24,969 nucleotides of DNA, taken from positions 1 through 24,969 of the forward strand of contig BBXU01000315.1 in the NCBI GenBank assembly GCA_001598975.1, given 5' to 3'. Position 1 is the stretch's first letter, and every line of letters starts with the position of its first letter. Of the stretch, positions 10,270 through 21,200 are shown one piece after another. Position numbers and translations under genes: made by a program. This stretch comes from Parachlorella kessleri (lineage: Eukaryota; Chlorophyta; Trebouxiophyceae; Chlorellales; Chlorellaceae). The notes under the pieces were generated by a model that searched no databases, was not told the DNA's origin, and saw only the letters and a list, made by a program, of their open reading frames with translations.

Positions 10270-10868
10270 GCCCACCGGCGGTGACGTTGGCATGATGCGC
10301 AGCCCAGCAACAGCACTGTGGCTGGTCGAGTGAGGCTGCGGAGTGGTTGCACTTGACAGCCGAGAAGTAGCGTGAGGCCTCATCGTCTTCACACATGTTT
10401 TGGCTCTTTCATTTCTCACCCACACACTTGTCGGAGAACTGCCCCCTCTCGTTTGCTTGCTGGTTAGGCTTACTTATGAACCCCTAGGGGAATGCATTTG
10501 TGACCCTAGGGACTTGCTATATAGACCAGTTGTTGTGTGACAGCACTGCAGCATTTTGTAAACATGGGCAGTGTTTTATACCCGCACAGGAAAAAGTAGT
10601 GAAAACCTTTTTGGATGCCTTCGATTACCATCAGAATCAAATAGTAAAGACCTGTCTACCACTGCCAGCTGCTGCATCTCGTCGCCACCATGGCATGGCA
10701 GGTGGTGGCATTGCTAAATGGAAACGTACCAGACCCTTTGCCAGAGCATGAAAGTGGTTCATGCAAGTACCCAGCCACACCACGGCGCCCAGCTGTTTCG
10801 ACTACCAGCTCACACAGGGCAGAGCCATCACCGTGACTTGGCTCTGTGCTTCGCCAGCAGCCGCTGGT
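10270..10868. other. Convergent intergenic region, 3' ends of two genes
   Basis: This stretch lies between the peroxiredoxin stop (10269) and the repeat-bearing 3' end of the minus-strand secreted-protein gene. I see the UGUAA signal noted at 10557 and no coding potential. I found no minus-strand TGTAA for the secreted-protein gene here, so its poly(A) site is not located. Confidence 0.4.
10557..10561 (+). terminator. Putative UGUAA poly(A) signal for peroxiredoxin
   Basis: TGTAA lies 288 bases after the stop codon of the peroxiredoxin and is the first plus-strand copy I see downstream of it. Long 3' UTRs of this size are normal in green algae. It is a five-base motif, so chance occurrence is possible. 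Confidence 0.4.
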
Positions 10869-10983
10869 CCCCTCGCCTAAGAATGCTGCCTCTCGGAGCG
10901 CATTGTCCCCTCGCCTAAGAAAGCTGCCTCTTGGAGCGCATTGTGCCCTCGCCTAGGAATGCTGCCTCTTGGCGGCAATGCGC
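10869..10983 (-). repeat. Three 38-bp tandem repeats copying a coding end with its stop codon
   Basis: The unit CCTCGCCTAAGAATGCTGCC and following bases starts at 10871, 10909 and 10947, an exact 38-base period. Read on the minus strand, the copy at 10947-10983 is the true end of the secreted-protein coding sequence (residues KRQHS then TAG at 10955-10953). The two downstream copies reproduce the same codons, each with its own TAG. The array therefore arose from the coding end and now lies in the 3' UTR. Confidence 0.85.
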
Positions 10984-13497
10984 TCCAGCATCCTCTCCCT
11001 CACTCGTGTGAAGATGCTTTTCGTGCTGTTCTTGCCTGCGCAAGCGGTGTCCGTTGGAAGCCAAAGTCAGCGCATTATCTCCCACCAGCACAGTCAGAGG
11101 GTGTTGTGGCAGGCAGGTAACAGCAGGCCCCAGCTAGTGACTCCCAAGTCGCACCCCATGACACCCTCCCCACCCAACTTGCAGAGTCAGGGCCTCAAGC
11201 AGAAGCTCACTTTCCAGCAAATGGTGGTTGTGAGAACCCCTCTCCCACGCCAGCAAATTATTCAGGCAAGACCCACAGCATCAGTGGATCAACCCTGTCA
11301 GTATAATTCACCACACCTCTTCTTTGTTTGCATTGCCTGCCATCAACCACATAGCTGGCCCGCACTCCCCGTGCCCCCCAGTGTACCGGCTGTAAACGGC
11401 TTCTGGGCGGCCCTTTACACAACACGAAACATACCCCTAACCCTCGCCTGGAACTTATTGTCACACCTTGCTGGTATTCGTTTTGGAGCTGGCTCGCCAT
11501 GCTGTGAACCTCGTTCTTGAACGTCTGCAAGCTGCTCTTGGCGTTGCCCTTGGCTTGGTTTAGGACCCCCGGCACGCTGTCCCAGCCCTGCGCAGCATGA
11601 CACTTGGGTCAAACTGGCCGCCGCATTGTCTGTGTCTTCCAACGGGCCTTGGCAACATGTGGGCTTCTAAACCCTTGGCACGCTGCCACACGGCTGCACA
11701 GCGCAACATAAAGGGCACTAACAGCAGCAATGTTTGGGCACCATGTTGCATGACTCCGAGCCTACCCAGATCCCTGGCCCGGAGCCCGGCCCAACCTGCA
11801 CACCCTTTCGCCAGAAACACCCTACTGATCCCTAAATCGAGGAGCATTTCCCTCTTGCCTCCAGGCTGCTGATACTCACATTTGTGATATCATAGGTGTT
11901 GACTCGCAGCTCCCTGTGACCCAGCAGCCCATGTGTCACGTTGCCATACTCCTTGACGACCTTGCACACCTTGCCCTGCATAAAGCATAGCTCGCCTTGC
12001 CCACCGAGGGTCTGCCGCGTAAGACAACTTGGGCACATGTGCTGGCAAAGAGGCTGCGCATGGTCCACCCAGAGACTCCAGCGCTTCCAGGGGGCTTACC
12101 ACAATGACCTCTGGGGTTGTGTGCGCAAACGCGCATACGGGTGGCGTCTTGACAAGAGTCACCCGCGGCTGCTTGCAGACTACCGTCTGGTTGGGGTGGA
12201 TGGTGCAGAAGCCGCCACTCATTGCCACTGTCACCGAACCGGCCTGCATAGGCCACATGGAGAGTCAGCCGCGCACCGCTGCTAGTCTTGTTCGGCAGAA
12301 GCTCTGCAACACGTGCGCAGGCTGTGGACCTTCAGTGTGCCAGGTGGTCCAGGCATAGATCACATCAAAGGTGCCGGTGTAAGGCATGCAGCCAAACGGT
12401 GGTGACGAGACCGCGGCTGCCTCACCGAGCAGTGTGTGGGGATGGTTACCCCAGGGATAGCATGGTCCTCGCTGCACAACTCGCTCTCAGCGTCTTTCTC
12501 GATGGCCCACAACTTGTCCAGCAAGGGGTGGTCATCATCAAGCAGCTCAGTAAGGTTAAAGCCAGAAGCTGCAGCCAATGGACCACTGGTTGGGTGGAGT
12601 TTACAAGACAACACGAGCTGAAACAGGTTGAAGGGTCACAGAAGAACCATTTGCCCGCAGATGAAGGATAGCAAGCAACGCTGGGACGATCATGCACAGT
12701 TGCTTTGAGCAACTCCCGGAAGGAACAAAGCCGCGGCAACCCTTTGGCACTGTGAGATTAGTGCACGCTAATCCAGGAAAGGGTGCCATGCTTGCGATAA
12801 GATAGGGCAAACCGGTCTAGGGTTCCCACCTGACAACAGGTCCTGGACCTGGGGAAAGTCAAAGAGCTTGTCCATAGTGCCCAGGCTCTCATGAAGCTGT
12901 GTCAGCAGTCCTGCACGCTGTGTCGGCGTTGCCGCTCCGCTGGTGGTGGTGGTGGTAGCAGCCTGATTGCCTCCCTGAAGCAGCGTACTAAGGAAATTGC
13001 CGGGTGTACCGCTGCTCAGTGAAGTCAGCAGCCCTCCTGCCGGCATTGACCTGACAGCTGACGCCATGTTGGCAAGTGTACTGGCTGCTGTGGTCCTCGA
13101 AGGACTTGCTGCTGTGGCTGCAGGGGTGGCTGCAGGGCTCCCGGCTCCGCCAAACATGTTGAGGATACTGGCTAGGTCTGGTGCTGTGGTGCCGCTGCTG
13201 GCTGCAGGGCTGCCAGCTCCTCCAAACATATTGAGGATGCCGTTCAGATCGTCGCTGCTGAGCCCAGCTGTAAGGTCCTTGAAACTGTCCACCAGCTCGT
13301 TTAAGTTGGTTCCTGAAACCCAAGAAATGGGTGATCAGGATGGATACATAACAAACAAGTGTTTGTTTTGTGGGCGGAGCTGCAGCTCAAACAGTACAGC
13401 GATGCTTACCTCCCAGCAAGGCACCCAAGTTTAGCTGGGCCCTTGCCTGGATAAGGCATAGTAGAAGCGGTAGCACGACAAGCATTCTTCTCGACAT
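10953..13497 (-). CDS. Secreted glycoprotein of unknown family, about 8 exons
   Basis: Exons: 13497-13410, 13312-12830, 12568-12450, about 12421-12313, 12243-12100, 11975-11880, 11587-11467, 11035-10953; about 420 residues. MSRRMLVVLPLLLCLIQARA is a clear signal peptide, with cleavage likely before QLNLG. Exon 2 is Gly/Ala/Ser/Thr-rich and has a 24-residue duplication carrying ILNMFGGAGSPAA twice. The later part has several Cys residues and sequons in FNLT, PNQT, NVTH and KNST, all consistent with passage through the secretory pathway to the wall or outside. The C-terminus is a basic helix (IFTRVRERMLERIAAKRQHS). Exons 3 and 4 are in different frames with only about 29 bases available between usable splice sites, so there is either an undetected splice choice, a base-call error in the GGGG run near 12450, or a frameshift. 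I do not recognise the family. Confidence 0.65.
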
Positions 13498-13854
13498 TAT
13501 AACAGGGACTCAACGGGGAGGTCTCTGACAGGTGCCGGAGCGCCCTCCAACGGGCAGAATACTGGCGAACTGGGGAGAACAGTGGCGTGGTTTCAGCGTC
13601 ATTCAAGACGCCGACAGACGAGGAATGCTGGTGGGGGGGTCTCCATTCTCTCTTTCGCGTGCCAGTCCCACTCCCCTAGGTGCTCTAGCGCCCTGCTTCG
13701 CCTGCGCTCAGCACCCTTCCCGCTGATAAAAAATTTCAAGCCAGTGCCGCGTTTGCTTGTGTAGCGCCGGATCAGAGACTTGCCCTCGTTTGTTTCCACG
13801 ATCCACTAGGAGCTGTAGGGCTTCGTTGTCCTGTTGGCCGTGAGGAGGGCCCAG
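13498..13854. promoter_or_regulatory. Shared upstream region of secreted-protein and LAG1 genes
   Basis: The two genes are divergent, and 357 bases separate their start codons, so this region must carry both 5' UTRs and promoters unless they extend into neighbouring genes. An in-frame TTG at 13834 precedes the LAG1 ATG at 13855, but the ATG is the better start because it directly opens the conserved N-terminus. No TATA box is obvious. Confidence 0.4.
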
Positions 13855-16800
13855 ATGGCGGATAAAGCCAACAATATGGTTGAAGGGATGCTGCACAAAG
13901 TAGTGGATGGCAGCAGCTTCGTCCATAAAACCAATGCAGACTGGTACATTGCAGCTGGCTTTGCTCTAGCGTTTCCCATAGCAAGGTTTTTCCTGGACAG
14001 ATTTGTCTTCGAGGTGAGCCGTTCACCTGTGCACTCGTTGTGCTTCACTGACCCTCGGAAGACGGAGGGACCCATTGGAACTCATCGTCCTGGAGTTGCA
14101 GTGGTTGGGCAGGAGGGCACTACACATTCCTGCCTACAAGAAGAGTGATGACCCGGATCAGGATGCAAAGCTTGCGGTTCTGTACAAGTGGAAGGGTGGG
14201 CCATCCAATATTATGCTACCAGTTGCAGCAAGTCTCCAGATGTCATCTAGGCTTCCCCGTGATGAGCGTGACATGTGTGCTCCTCGCACTGTGAACACCA
14301 ACAGAACATAGTTGATCACTGACTGATGACGCTTGCTGCAGAGTCGGCCTACAAATGCTGTGTACAGATACTCTTCATTGTGGTCCTACTGTCCGTCGCT
14401 GTCCCACAAAAGTGAGCTTTGGGCATCATGCGGCCCCTCCTTCTTCTCCTTCTTCCTGTGGCAACCGCACCTCCAAGCAATGGGGGACAGGCGGGGTAGC
14501 CTGTTGCTTTGGCTATTGGTCAACAAGCTGATTCACAGGGAGTTGGGGTTGCTGTGATGACCTCCCGGGGGTGGTGGTGGGTGGGGGGGGGGGGGAGGGT
14601 GAGCTCTTTCAGGCCCTTACTTAATCTCGCCTCCGAGCCCAAGCTAAGCATGCGGAGTAGATTTTGGGACGAAGGGCTCGCAGCCCTGCGCTGCTTTGTC
14701 ATGCAGGTTGTTATCCTTTGATAGCATTGTCTTGTGACTCAAGTGCGCTCTGCTGGCCTGGGCGTTTACGCAGGTGGTTCACCAATAGCAAGCTGTTCTG
14801 GGATGAGTGCACGCGGCTCCCCTGTGATGCCCCTGTGTCTCTAGGGGAGCGGCTTGCCTACTGCCTCACGCTAGGGTTCTACGTTCAGGTAAGAGGGGTT
14901 CTTCCGCTGCGATGGTATGTGTATAAAGATGGGGCTTGGGCTTGGCAACAGAAGAACTGGCTGTGGTGCTGCCATGGCTCCTTTGATAACCTGCACATAG
15001 TAAGGCCGAGTAGGGCAGGGGACCAGGCCCTGCACACCTACGTCCCATCCTCCATCCGTTCTGCGCGCAACCCTTGGCGTTTATCGCAGTACAGGGTTGT
15101 CATCTTGTGTCGGGAGGTTACTGGGAAGCCGCATGCATGACTCCCCGCAGGCGGTGCCGATGCTGTTCCTTTGGGAAACCAAGCGCAAAGACCGGCTGGA
15201 GGTGTTCGCGCACCACATTGCGACCATCGTGCTCATCGCCTACTCGTACTATCTCAAGTAAGTTAAGTAAGAGGAGGGATGTCGCGGTTGTTTTCATATC
15301 CTTACCGGTGCACACTGACAAGGATAGGCACCAGGACCGGCTCTCCAAATGGTGTGGATGTGCGTGTGCCACCTGAACACTTTGAGTCTGCCAGAGGCGT
15401 GCAAGCGCCTGGCATTTTGGGACAATGCTCGGGAACGTTGTGCAGCCTGTTGTTGGGGCATGGAGAGTTGCTGGGGCACCTACAGAGAGCCACTTGTTTG
15501 GCTCTGAGGTTGATTGTGTGGGTGTGGCAGCACAGCATCGCTGAGGGCGGCCTTGCGTACCCCTGCTGCCCGCCGACCTGCACAAGAGGGACCGCTGTCC
15601 TCATTTTGCAGCGTTCTCAGCAGCATACAAGATACAGCGGACGTATAGTATTAATCCTTTCTCACTGCCTTTCTACCTGACCCTTGAAATGCCTGGTGCA
15701 ACATGTCTTGTAGAATGAGGTGGGAAGCCCTTGTGAGTTGGTTGCTTTGCGGTCTGCAATGCAGCCTCACCCGCGTGGGGGTGATGGTGCTGGTGTGCCA
15801 CGAGGCGAACGACATCTTCATGGAAGCCGCCAAGATGCTCAAGTACGCTGACTGCAAGCAGGCCACGGAGCGGATGCTGATAGGTGAGCGCCGGGGCATG
15901 GCAGGGAGGGACCGATGCCACATACTGAACAGGCTAGCGAGCTAAACGCAAGATTGTGATCGAGAATGGGCCTCGCGGGCGTCCATGCTGGCTATACCAT
16001 GTATCCATGTCGCTTCTAGGTGATCCATGCCGCCCATTCATTGCAGGGCAGCATAGGTGTTGATGATCTGTGGCCCACCCTATCCCATATCTTGCCTGAC
16101 AGCAGGGGGCCCCCTTGTGGCTGCGCGTCGACCATGGGGCCTAAAGCTGGTACTCATGGTTTACGTGTTGCCCACCTGTGCAGTTTTTGTTGTGAGCTGG
16201 TTCGCCACACGCGTGTTCATCTACCCCTTATACATCATCCGCAGCACCCTCTTCGAGTCCAAGGCAAGTGGCTGTCGACTGAGGAGGAGTATGTCGGCTG
16301 TTGGTGGTTGACACATACTTCACTTGCGCTTTGGGGTCCCTAGGTGGAGGAGCAACACGGTACGAGGTGTTGGCTTCCAGGGTATCTGAGCACAGGATGC
16401 TGTGAGGCAGGTAAACACTGCGGGCTTGGAAATCGCACGTATGGTGATGGTGCCAAGCAAGCTCAAGCAAGGGACGATGCATCGGCTGGCCCGATCCAAG
16501 GCAGGGCCCCTGTCGAGTTGGTGCAGGTGCGCGCTGCAACGCTGGGAGTGTCCATGGAGCCCCACTACACCATCCTCAACGGCTTCCTGATCTTCCTCTA
16601 CCTGCTGCATATCTACTGGTGAGACTGCCGCCGCTCCCAAAAGTGACAGATGCCGCTGATCCTGCTGCATGGCGTTGTCACGGTCGCCTTGTGCACAAGT
16701 ACTGAGGGTGGCTGCTGATGGCTCGCCTTGCAGCCAGGCTGCCGTGCCTATTCCTCCACCCATTTAGAGCTGTCCGCGAGTAACCAGGGTCGGGTTACTG

Positions 16801-17215
16801 GTGCCATTGTGGCACGCCACCCAATTGGGTCTTATCAGATGCCTACCTGCGCCTTGATGGACGAGCCTTTATGGACACCATCCTTGAGGCCGAACGTGGC
16901 TCCCTTGATCTATGAAAAGGATGTGCTTGGTGGCAGGGGGCGTAGGCAGCCTTGTTGCCTGCACTGGTCATGTATACTTGTGCCAGCTGTGGTGTAGCAG
17001 AGCTGGAAGAAGCACTTGCCTGAGACCTAGGCCTTCAGCTGCCCAAGTGTTGCCTGTGCAGGTCGTACCTGATTGTGCGCATTGCGGTACGCCAGTACAC
17101 CCATGGTGATGCGGGTGACATCAGGGAAGAGGAGGATGGTGACGGGAAGACCTCCTCCGTCAGTGAGGTGCCCTCGGATGTGTCTATCAGCCGCCTGCCA
17201 GCCAACGCCTCCTAG
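13855..17215 (+). CDS. LAG1: LAG1-type ceramide synthase (TLC domain), 9 exons, 329 aa
   Basis: Exons: 13855-14013, 14102-14195, 14342-14411, 14774-14888, 15151-15257, 15765-15883, 16184-16263, 16527-16618, 17062-17215; all phases fit. The enzyme joins a fatty acyl-CoA to a sphingoid base in the ER membrane, making ceramide. Visible marks are ESAYKCCVQ (TLC start), the FAHHIATIVLIAYSY block with H167 and H168, and VGVMVLVCHEANDIFMEAAK, the Lag motif. The usual HDxxD reads H194-E195-A-N-D198 here. Hydrophobic stretches suggest six or more membrane segments. The tail after the last one is acidic and Ser-rich (REEEDGDGKTSSVSEVPSDV), like the CK2-phosphorylated tails of yeast and animal enzymes. 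The intron after exon 7 has a GC donor (AAG/GCAAGT). The acceptor of exon 2 is the least certain junction because it has a poor pyrimidine tract. Confidence 0.93.
14566..14599 (+). repeat. G-rich tract with a 13-G run in LAG1 intron 3
   Basis: A stretch of GGGGGTGGTGGTGGGT is followed by thirteen consecutive G (14583-14595) and AGGG. Such a tract can form a G-quadruplex in the intron RNA, and is also a place where sequencing often miscounts bases. It lies within intron 3 (14412-14773), so an error would not affect the protein. Confidence 0.8.
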
Positions 17216-18251
17216 GGATCTGTTTTGATCATGGGTGGCAGGTAGTGCGAACAGGGAGCGAGAGCTGAGCTGGACTGACAGGGCTGGATGCAGAATGTGC
17301 CTGGTTTCCCTGGATTGAGAGTCGGGATTTACAGGGCGGGCGTAAAATTGTGGTGGTTTAGTGATGGAGGCAGGCCATGTCAACAGAGCAGAGGATGGGA
17401 TGGACTGCAATGTTGTGCCACTCCTAATAAGGACTGCCAAGGTTTGGGGCGGTTCCGGTGAGAGTTCCCTTCTGGTACATTTTCCCTTTTTGCATTTGGG
17501 GCGAAAGCAAGGTTGGACTGATGTGTTGTGTGCAGTCTGCACTAGAAAACAACATGGGGCCTATCACTCCAATCACAGCTGTTCTCTGCATCCTGTTTGG
17601 GTTGATCCACCAGGCCTGTGGTGCTCTCAGCACTGCTTGTGCGTCATGGGCCATATACTGTAAAAAGAAACCCTGGTGTGCGCTCGATTTGCCAGAGAGT
17701 TGGTTGGGACAGCCTTTACTTCCCAACCTTCCACAGACAGCAACGGGTTATAACCAGTAGGGACTCCTGTGGAAAACCCCACCAAGCCAACAATAATACA
17801 TTGCGCAGGATGGCAAATGAGCAAGAACCAGTCGACAAAAACACTTATGAAGGTTGATGAGGGGGCACACCACAACTAGACCGGTCCCAAGTGCTCTCAA
17901 GACCATGGCGTCGCCAGGCTTGCATAAAGAGGCAGCCCACCATCTGTCATGTAATGATTGTTGGGTCATGCTGGCCAGCATTCTGCTTAAAGATCCCTCT
18001 CTTCAGGTCACTAGAAGCCAGTAACATCTTGTGAGCTACCAGCAGTCAGTACTGTTGTAAAGAGCCTCCATCGCTTGCGCCACAGCGGCCTGGTGCAGAG
18101 AACCATAGGCCACGGCGCCAAGGACTCGACATGTTCCACCAGCAGATCTTCACTTCCAGGAGTCCCTTCGTAGCCGCATATACCTGCCACGCCTCGGCTC
18201 AACTGTACATGCGGACTCATCGACAGTTCAGGTCCGCCGTCAGTTCGTTGA
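17216..18251. other. Convergent intergenic region, 3' UTRs of LAG1 and RRM gene
   Basis: This kilobase separates the LAG1 stop (17215) from the stop of the minus-strand RRM gene (18252). Several short open frames occur on both strands, but none has splice or composition support. A minus-strand TGTAA is present only far away (about 17327-17331). Other plus-strand TGTAA motifs near 17946 and 18053 may be chance. Confidence 0.4.
17659..17663 (+). terminator. Putative UGUAA poly(A) signal for LAG1
   Basis: TGTAA followed by an A-rich stretch lies 444 bases after the LAG1 stop codon. It is the best plus-strand candidate in the gap, though short and possibly fortuitous. Confidence 0.35.
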
Positions 18252-21200
18252 TCAGCGGCGATGGTCCTCCCTGCGGTGGTCGTCCCGCCGGTCCCTGTCA
18301 TCCCGCCTGTCACGGTGGTCATCCCGATAGTCCCTGGGCGGGCCCCGGCCTGCACCACTCAGAACGGCGCTCAAGTCGCAGCCCATGCGCATGTAGGGGC
18401 ACTGTCATACAGACAGCCCCACCTCGGCAGCAGCCCCACCGGCATGCCTTCCCCGCAGTAGCTTACGGCGGGCACGCAAAGCTGCACGGCAGGCCACCGC
18501 CAAGCCCTGACTACCACCACATTCCACAACGCACCTCCTCTGCCGCCCCCATAACCCCCGCGCCCTCCCCCGCCATAGTAGCTCTGCTCGCCGGGGGGCC
18601 CCACCCCCCTGCCGCCGCCGCCGCCGCGGCCGCCTGGGCCCCCGCCGCGGCCACCGCCGCCGCCGTAGGCACTGCCAATGCCGGGAGGGCCTCCCGGGCC
18701 GCCGCCGCCCACGCCCGCACGGCCGGGGTTCTCCAGCGGGCGCGCATACTTGATGCGCATGACAAAGGAGGAGTCGTCGTCCAAATCAAGGGGATAGCCC
18801 TGCAAGGCGATTCAAGAACTAGCTACACTAAAAAAGGGGATGCTGGTAGATCACTTAACGACTATACTAACAGCCAGCAGAACCACAGCTGCAAGCACTC
18901 GTAGAAATCGCTTGGTGGCCCAGGAAGGGGACCATAAAAGGTCAGGCCACTATGCCACGTGCTACTGGTAAATGACAGTCAAACGGATTGCCCCAAGTCA
19001 CTAGGGCAAGTCCACAGAATGCGGGTTTGGTATGAGCCTTCTGTGGGAGGCGGGCCAACACATCCTGAAAGAACTACCGCTCGCAAAACGCCAACGTGCT
19101 GCCTTGCGATGTCCTCCGACAGACGGCAGGCGGCCCCCACAAACGATGCACCCCACCTGGAGCGCGTTCATGCACTCGGAGGCGCAGTATGTGTTGGAGA
19201 ACTCGATGAAGGCCATCACCAGCTTCTCCCCCACATGCTTCTTGCTGTCCTTGACCACAAACCGCAGGCTCTGCAAGAGTTAGAGGCAAACAAGAGCAAA
19301 CGCCTAGGTTGATACAGGCTCAACAAGCTGGGCGACACAAGCTGACCTTGACACCCTCGAATGGCATGGACACAACCAAGCAGGGCGACACAAGCTTACC
19401 TTAAAACCCTCATATGGCATGGACACAACCAAGCAGGGCTGCACAAGCTTACCTTGAAACCCTCATATGGCATGGACACAACCAAGCAGGGCTGCACAAG
19501 CTTACCTTGAACCCCTCATATGGCATGGACACAACCAAGCAGGGCTGCACAAGCTTACCTTGCCACCCTCGAATGGCATGGACACAACCATGCAGGGCTG
19601 CACAAGCTTACCTTGAACCCCTCAAAGGGCCTGAACACATGGGCCAGCTCCCTCTTGGTCATGTCCTCTGGGAAGCCCTCGGCATACAGCGTGGGGCACG
19701 CGTCGGCCGGGTACTGCTGCACCTGCATGGTGGCCGGTTGGATGATGGTAGCACCTGCACCACATGAGGCACTGCAGAGGCGTGAGCAGGAGGATTATCT
19801 CTGAGGGTGGCACGCCACAGCGTACATCACGGCAGCAAATGGGTGAGGGACGGGTGGTAGTGCACCGGCACAAGTCATGTGTGGCGACTGCACGCGGCAC
19901 TCGGGGACAAGGGCAGGTACACTTCAGTGTCCACAAGGCACAGGGGAGCAGCAAATCCAACGCCGGCTAGGTAAGAGCCAGCCTGTGCTTCCAACTGCTT
20001 ACCATGATGGGTGCCCCACGCCCTAGCAAAAGATATAAAACCTGCAAAGGGTTTCGGCTTACCCGGCGGCGCCTGTTGCACGGAGATGGGCGCCAGCTGC
20101 GGAGGCGCCGGCTGCCCCAAACCTTGGGGTAGCAGCATGCCGCCTTGCTGGCCAGGCTGCAGCAGATTGCCCATCTGCAGCCAGGGAAGCGGTGACCCCG
20201 GCAGAACACATGTGATCATCCCATCATTTATACGAAACTAAAACCGAGAGCATCAACACCAGCCGCCTTGCTGTCCAGGAGGCAGCAGGCTTCCCACCTA
20301 CTGTGATGAAAGAGCTCCACAGAAGCAGGCAGACACAGTTCCAAGCAGTAGCACGGGTGGACCGGCCAAACAGTATATAAAGTGGACCACAACTAGAGTC
20401 AGCAGTATATCAACAACCGCTCCTAGCCAGGCAAATGGTATCCGGTCCCTAAGTCCAGTACGCCAGCCATTTGACCTACCAAACGCTGTTTCCTGCCCTC
20501 CTCACCGCTCCCACCACCTTCGTATAATAGGGAACCACATTGCTCTGCTGGTGCAAATATGCCTCCTCCAGTGCATCAAACGGACTTGGCACATGCCAAA
20601 ATGTCAGGCTACTGCTATGAAGGGGCCAGGATACGAGTGCATGCGCGCTGAGCCCCGCAGACAAGCAGTTTAATCACCTGTAACTGGCTGGGCTGCAGAA
20701 TTGTGGGCTGGCCAGGGTTGACGTACTGGGGCTGGTACTGCCCCTGCTGGCCCTGCTGTGCCTGCTGGGGTTGCTGCTGTGGCAGCTGGATCACCTGCGA
20801 TGTACAGCAGCCTGGTTCTGCCCTGGGTCCCAGACCAAGGCGCAGATCTGCCTTGCAAAAGCCCTGGGCACCTCAGAAAAGAGTGAGCGCACTGAGGGCC
20901 TCAGAGCCAGCACTGATGGCACCAGCCCCCGCACCGGACAGCAGGCAGGCACGCTCAGTACAGCTACCACACACGAGTACCCAAACCGTGAGCACATCTT
21001 CAGGCGGAAGCTGAAAGGTATGAGTAAGTAAGTGGTACTCGCGAGCCAGGATGGCCCTGCGTGAGACAGCCGCAACCACTCCAGCGCACACCTCGCCTCC
21101 CACGGCTGGAGGAACTTGCCAGCGCCCACATGGCTCTTAAGGCAAACTCCCAGATGCAAGCACAGCTATAGCGCCGGTTGCAACCTATAATAAGTAACCA

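Noticed and set aside
11036..11466. An additional exon near 11200 in the secreted-protein gene (HNHHLLE)
   Set aside because: No acceptor gives the needed phase, and the exons at 11467 and 11035 join directly in frame.
18131..18904. 257-residue plus-strand Ala/Pro-rich frame
   Set aside because: It is the antisense shadow of the glycine-rich RGG exon and the Arg/Asp-tail exon of the RNA-binding protein.
20476..20664. Possible extra exon of the RNA-binding protein (FDALEEAYLHQQSNVVPYYT)
   Set aside because: The peptide looks plausible, but the exons on either side already join in phase 0 and the acceptor here is poor. It could be an optional cassette; I leave it out without transcript evidence.
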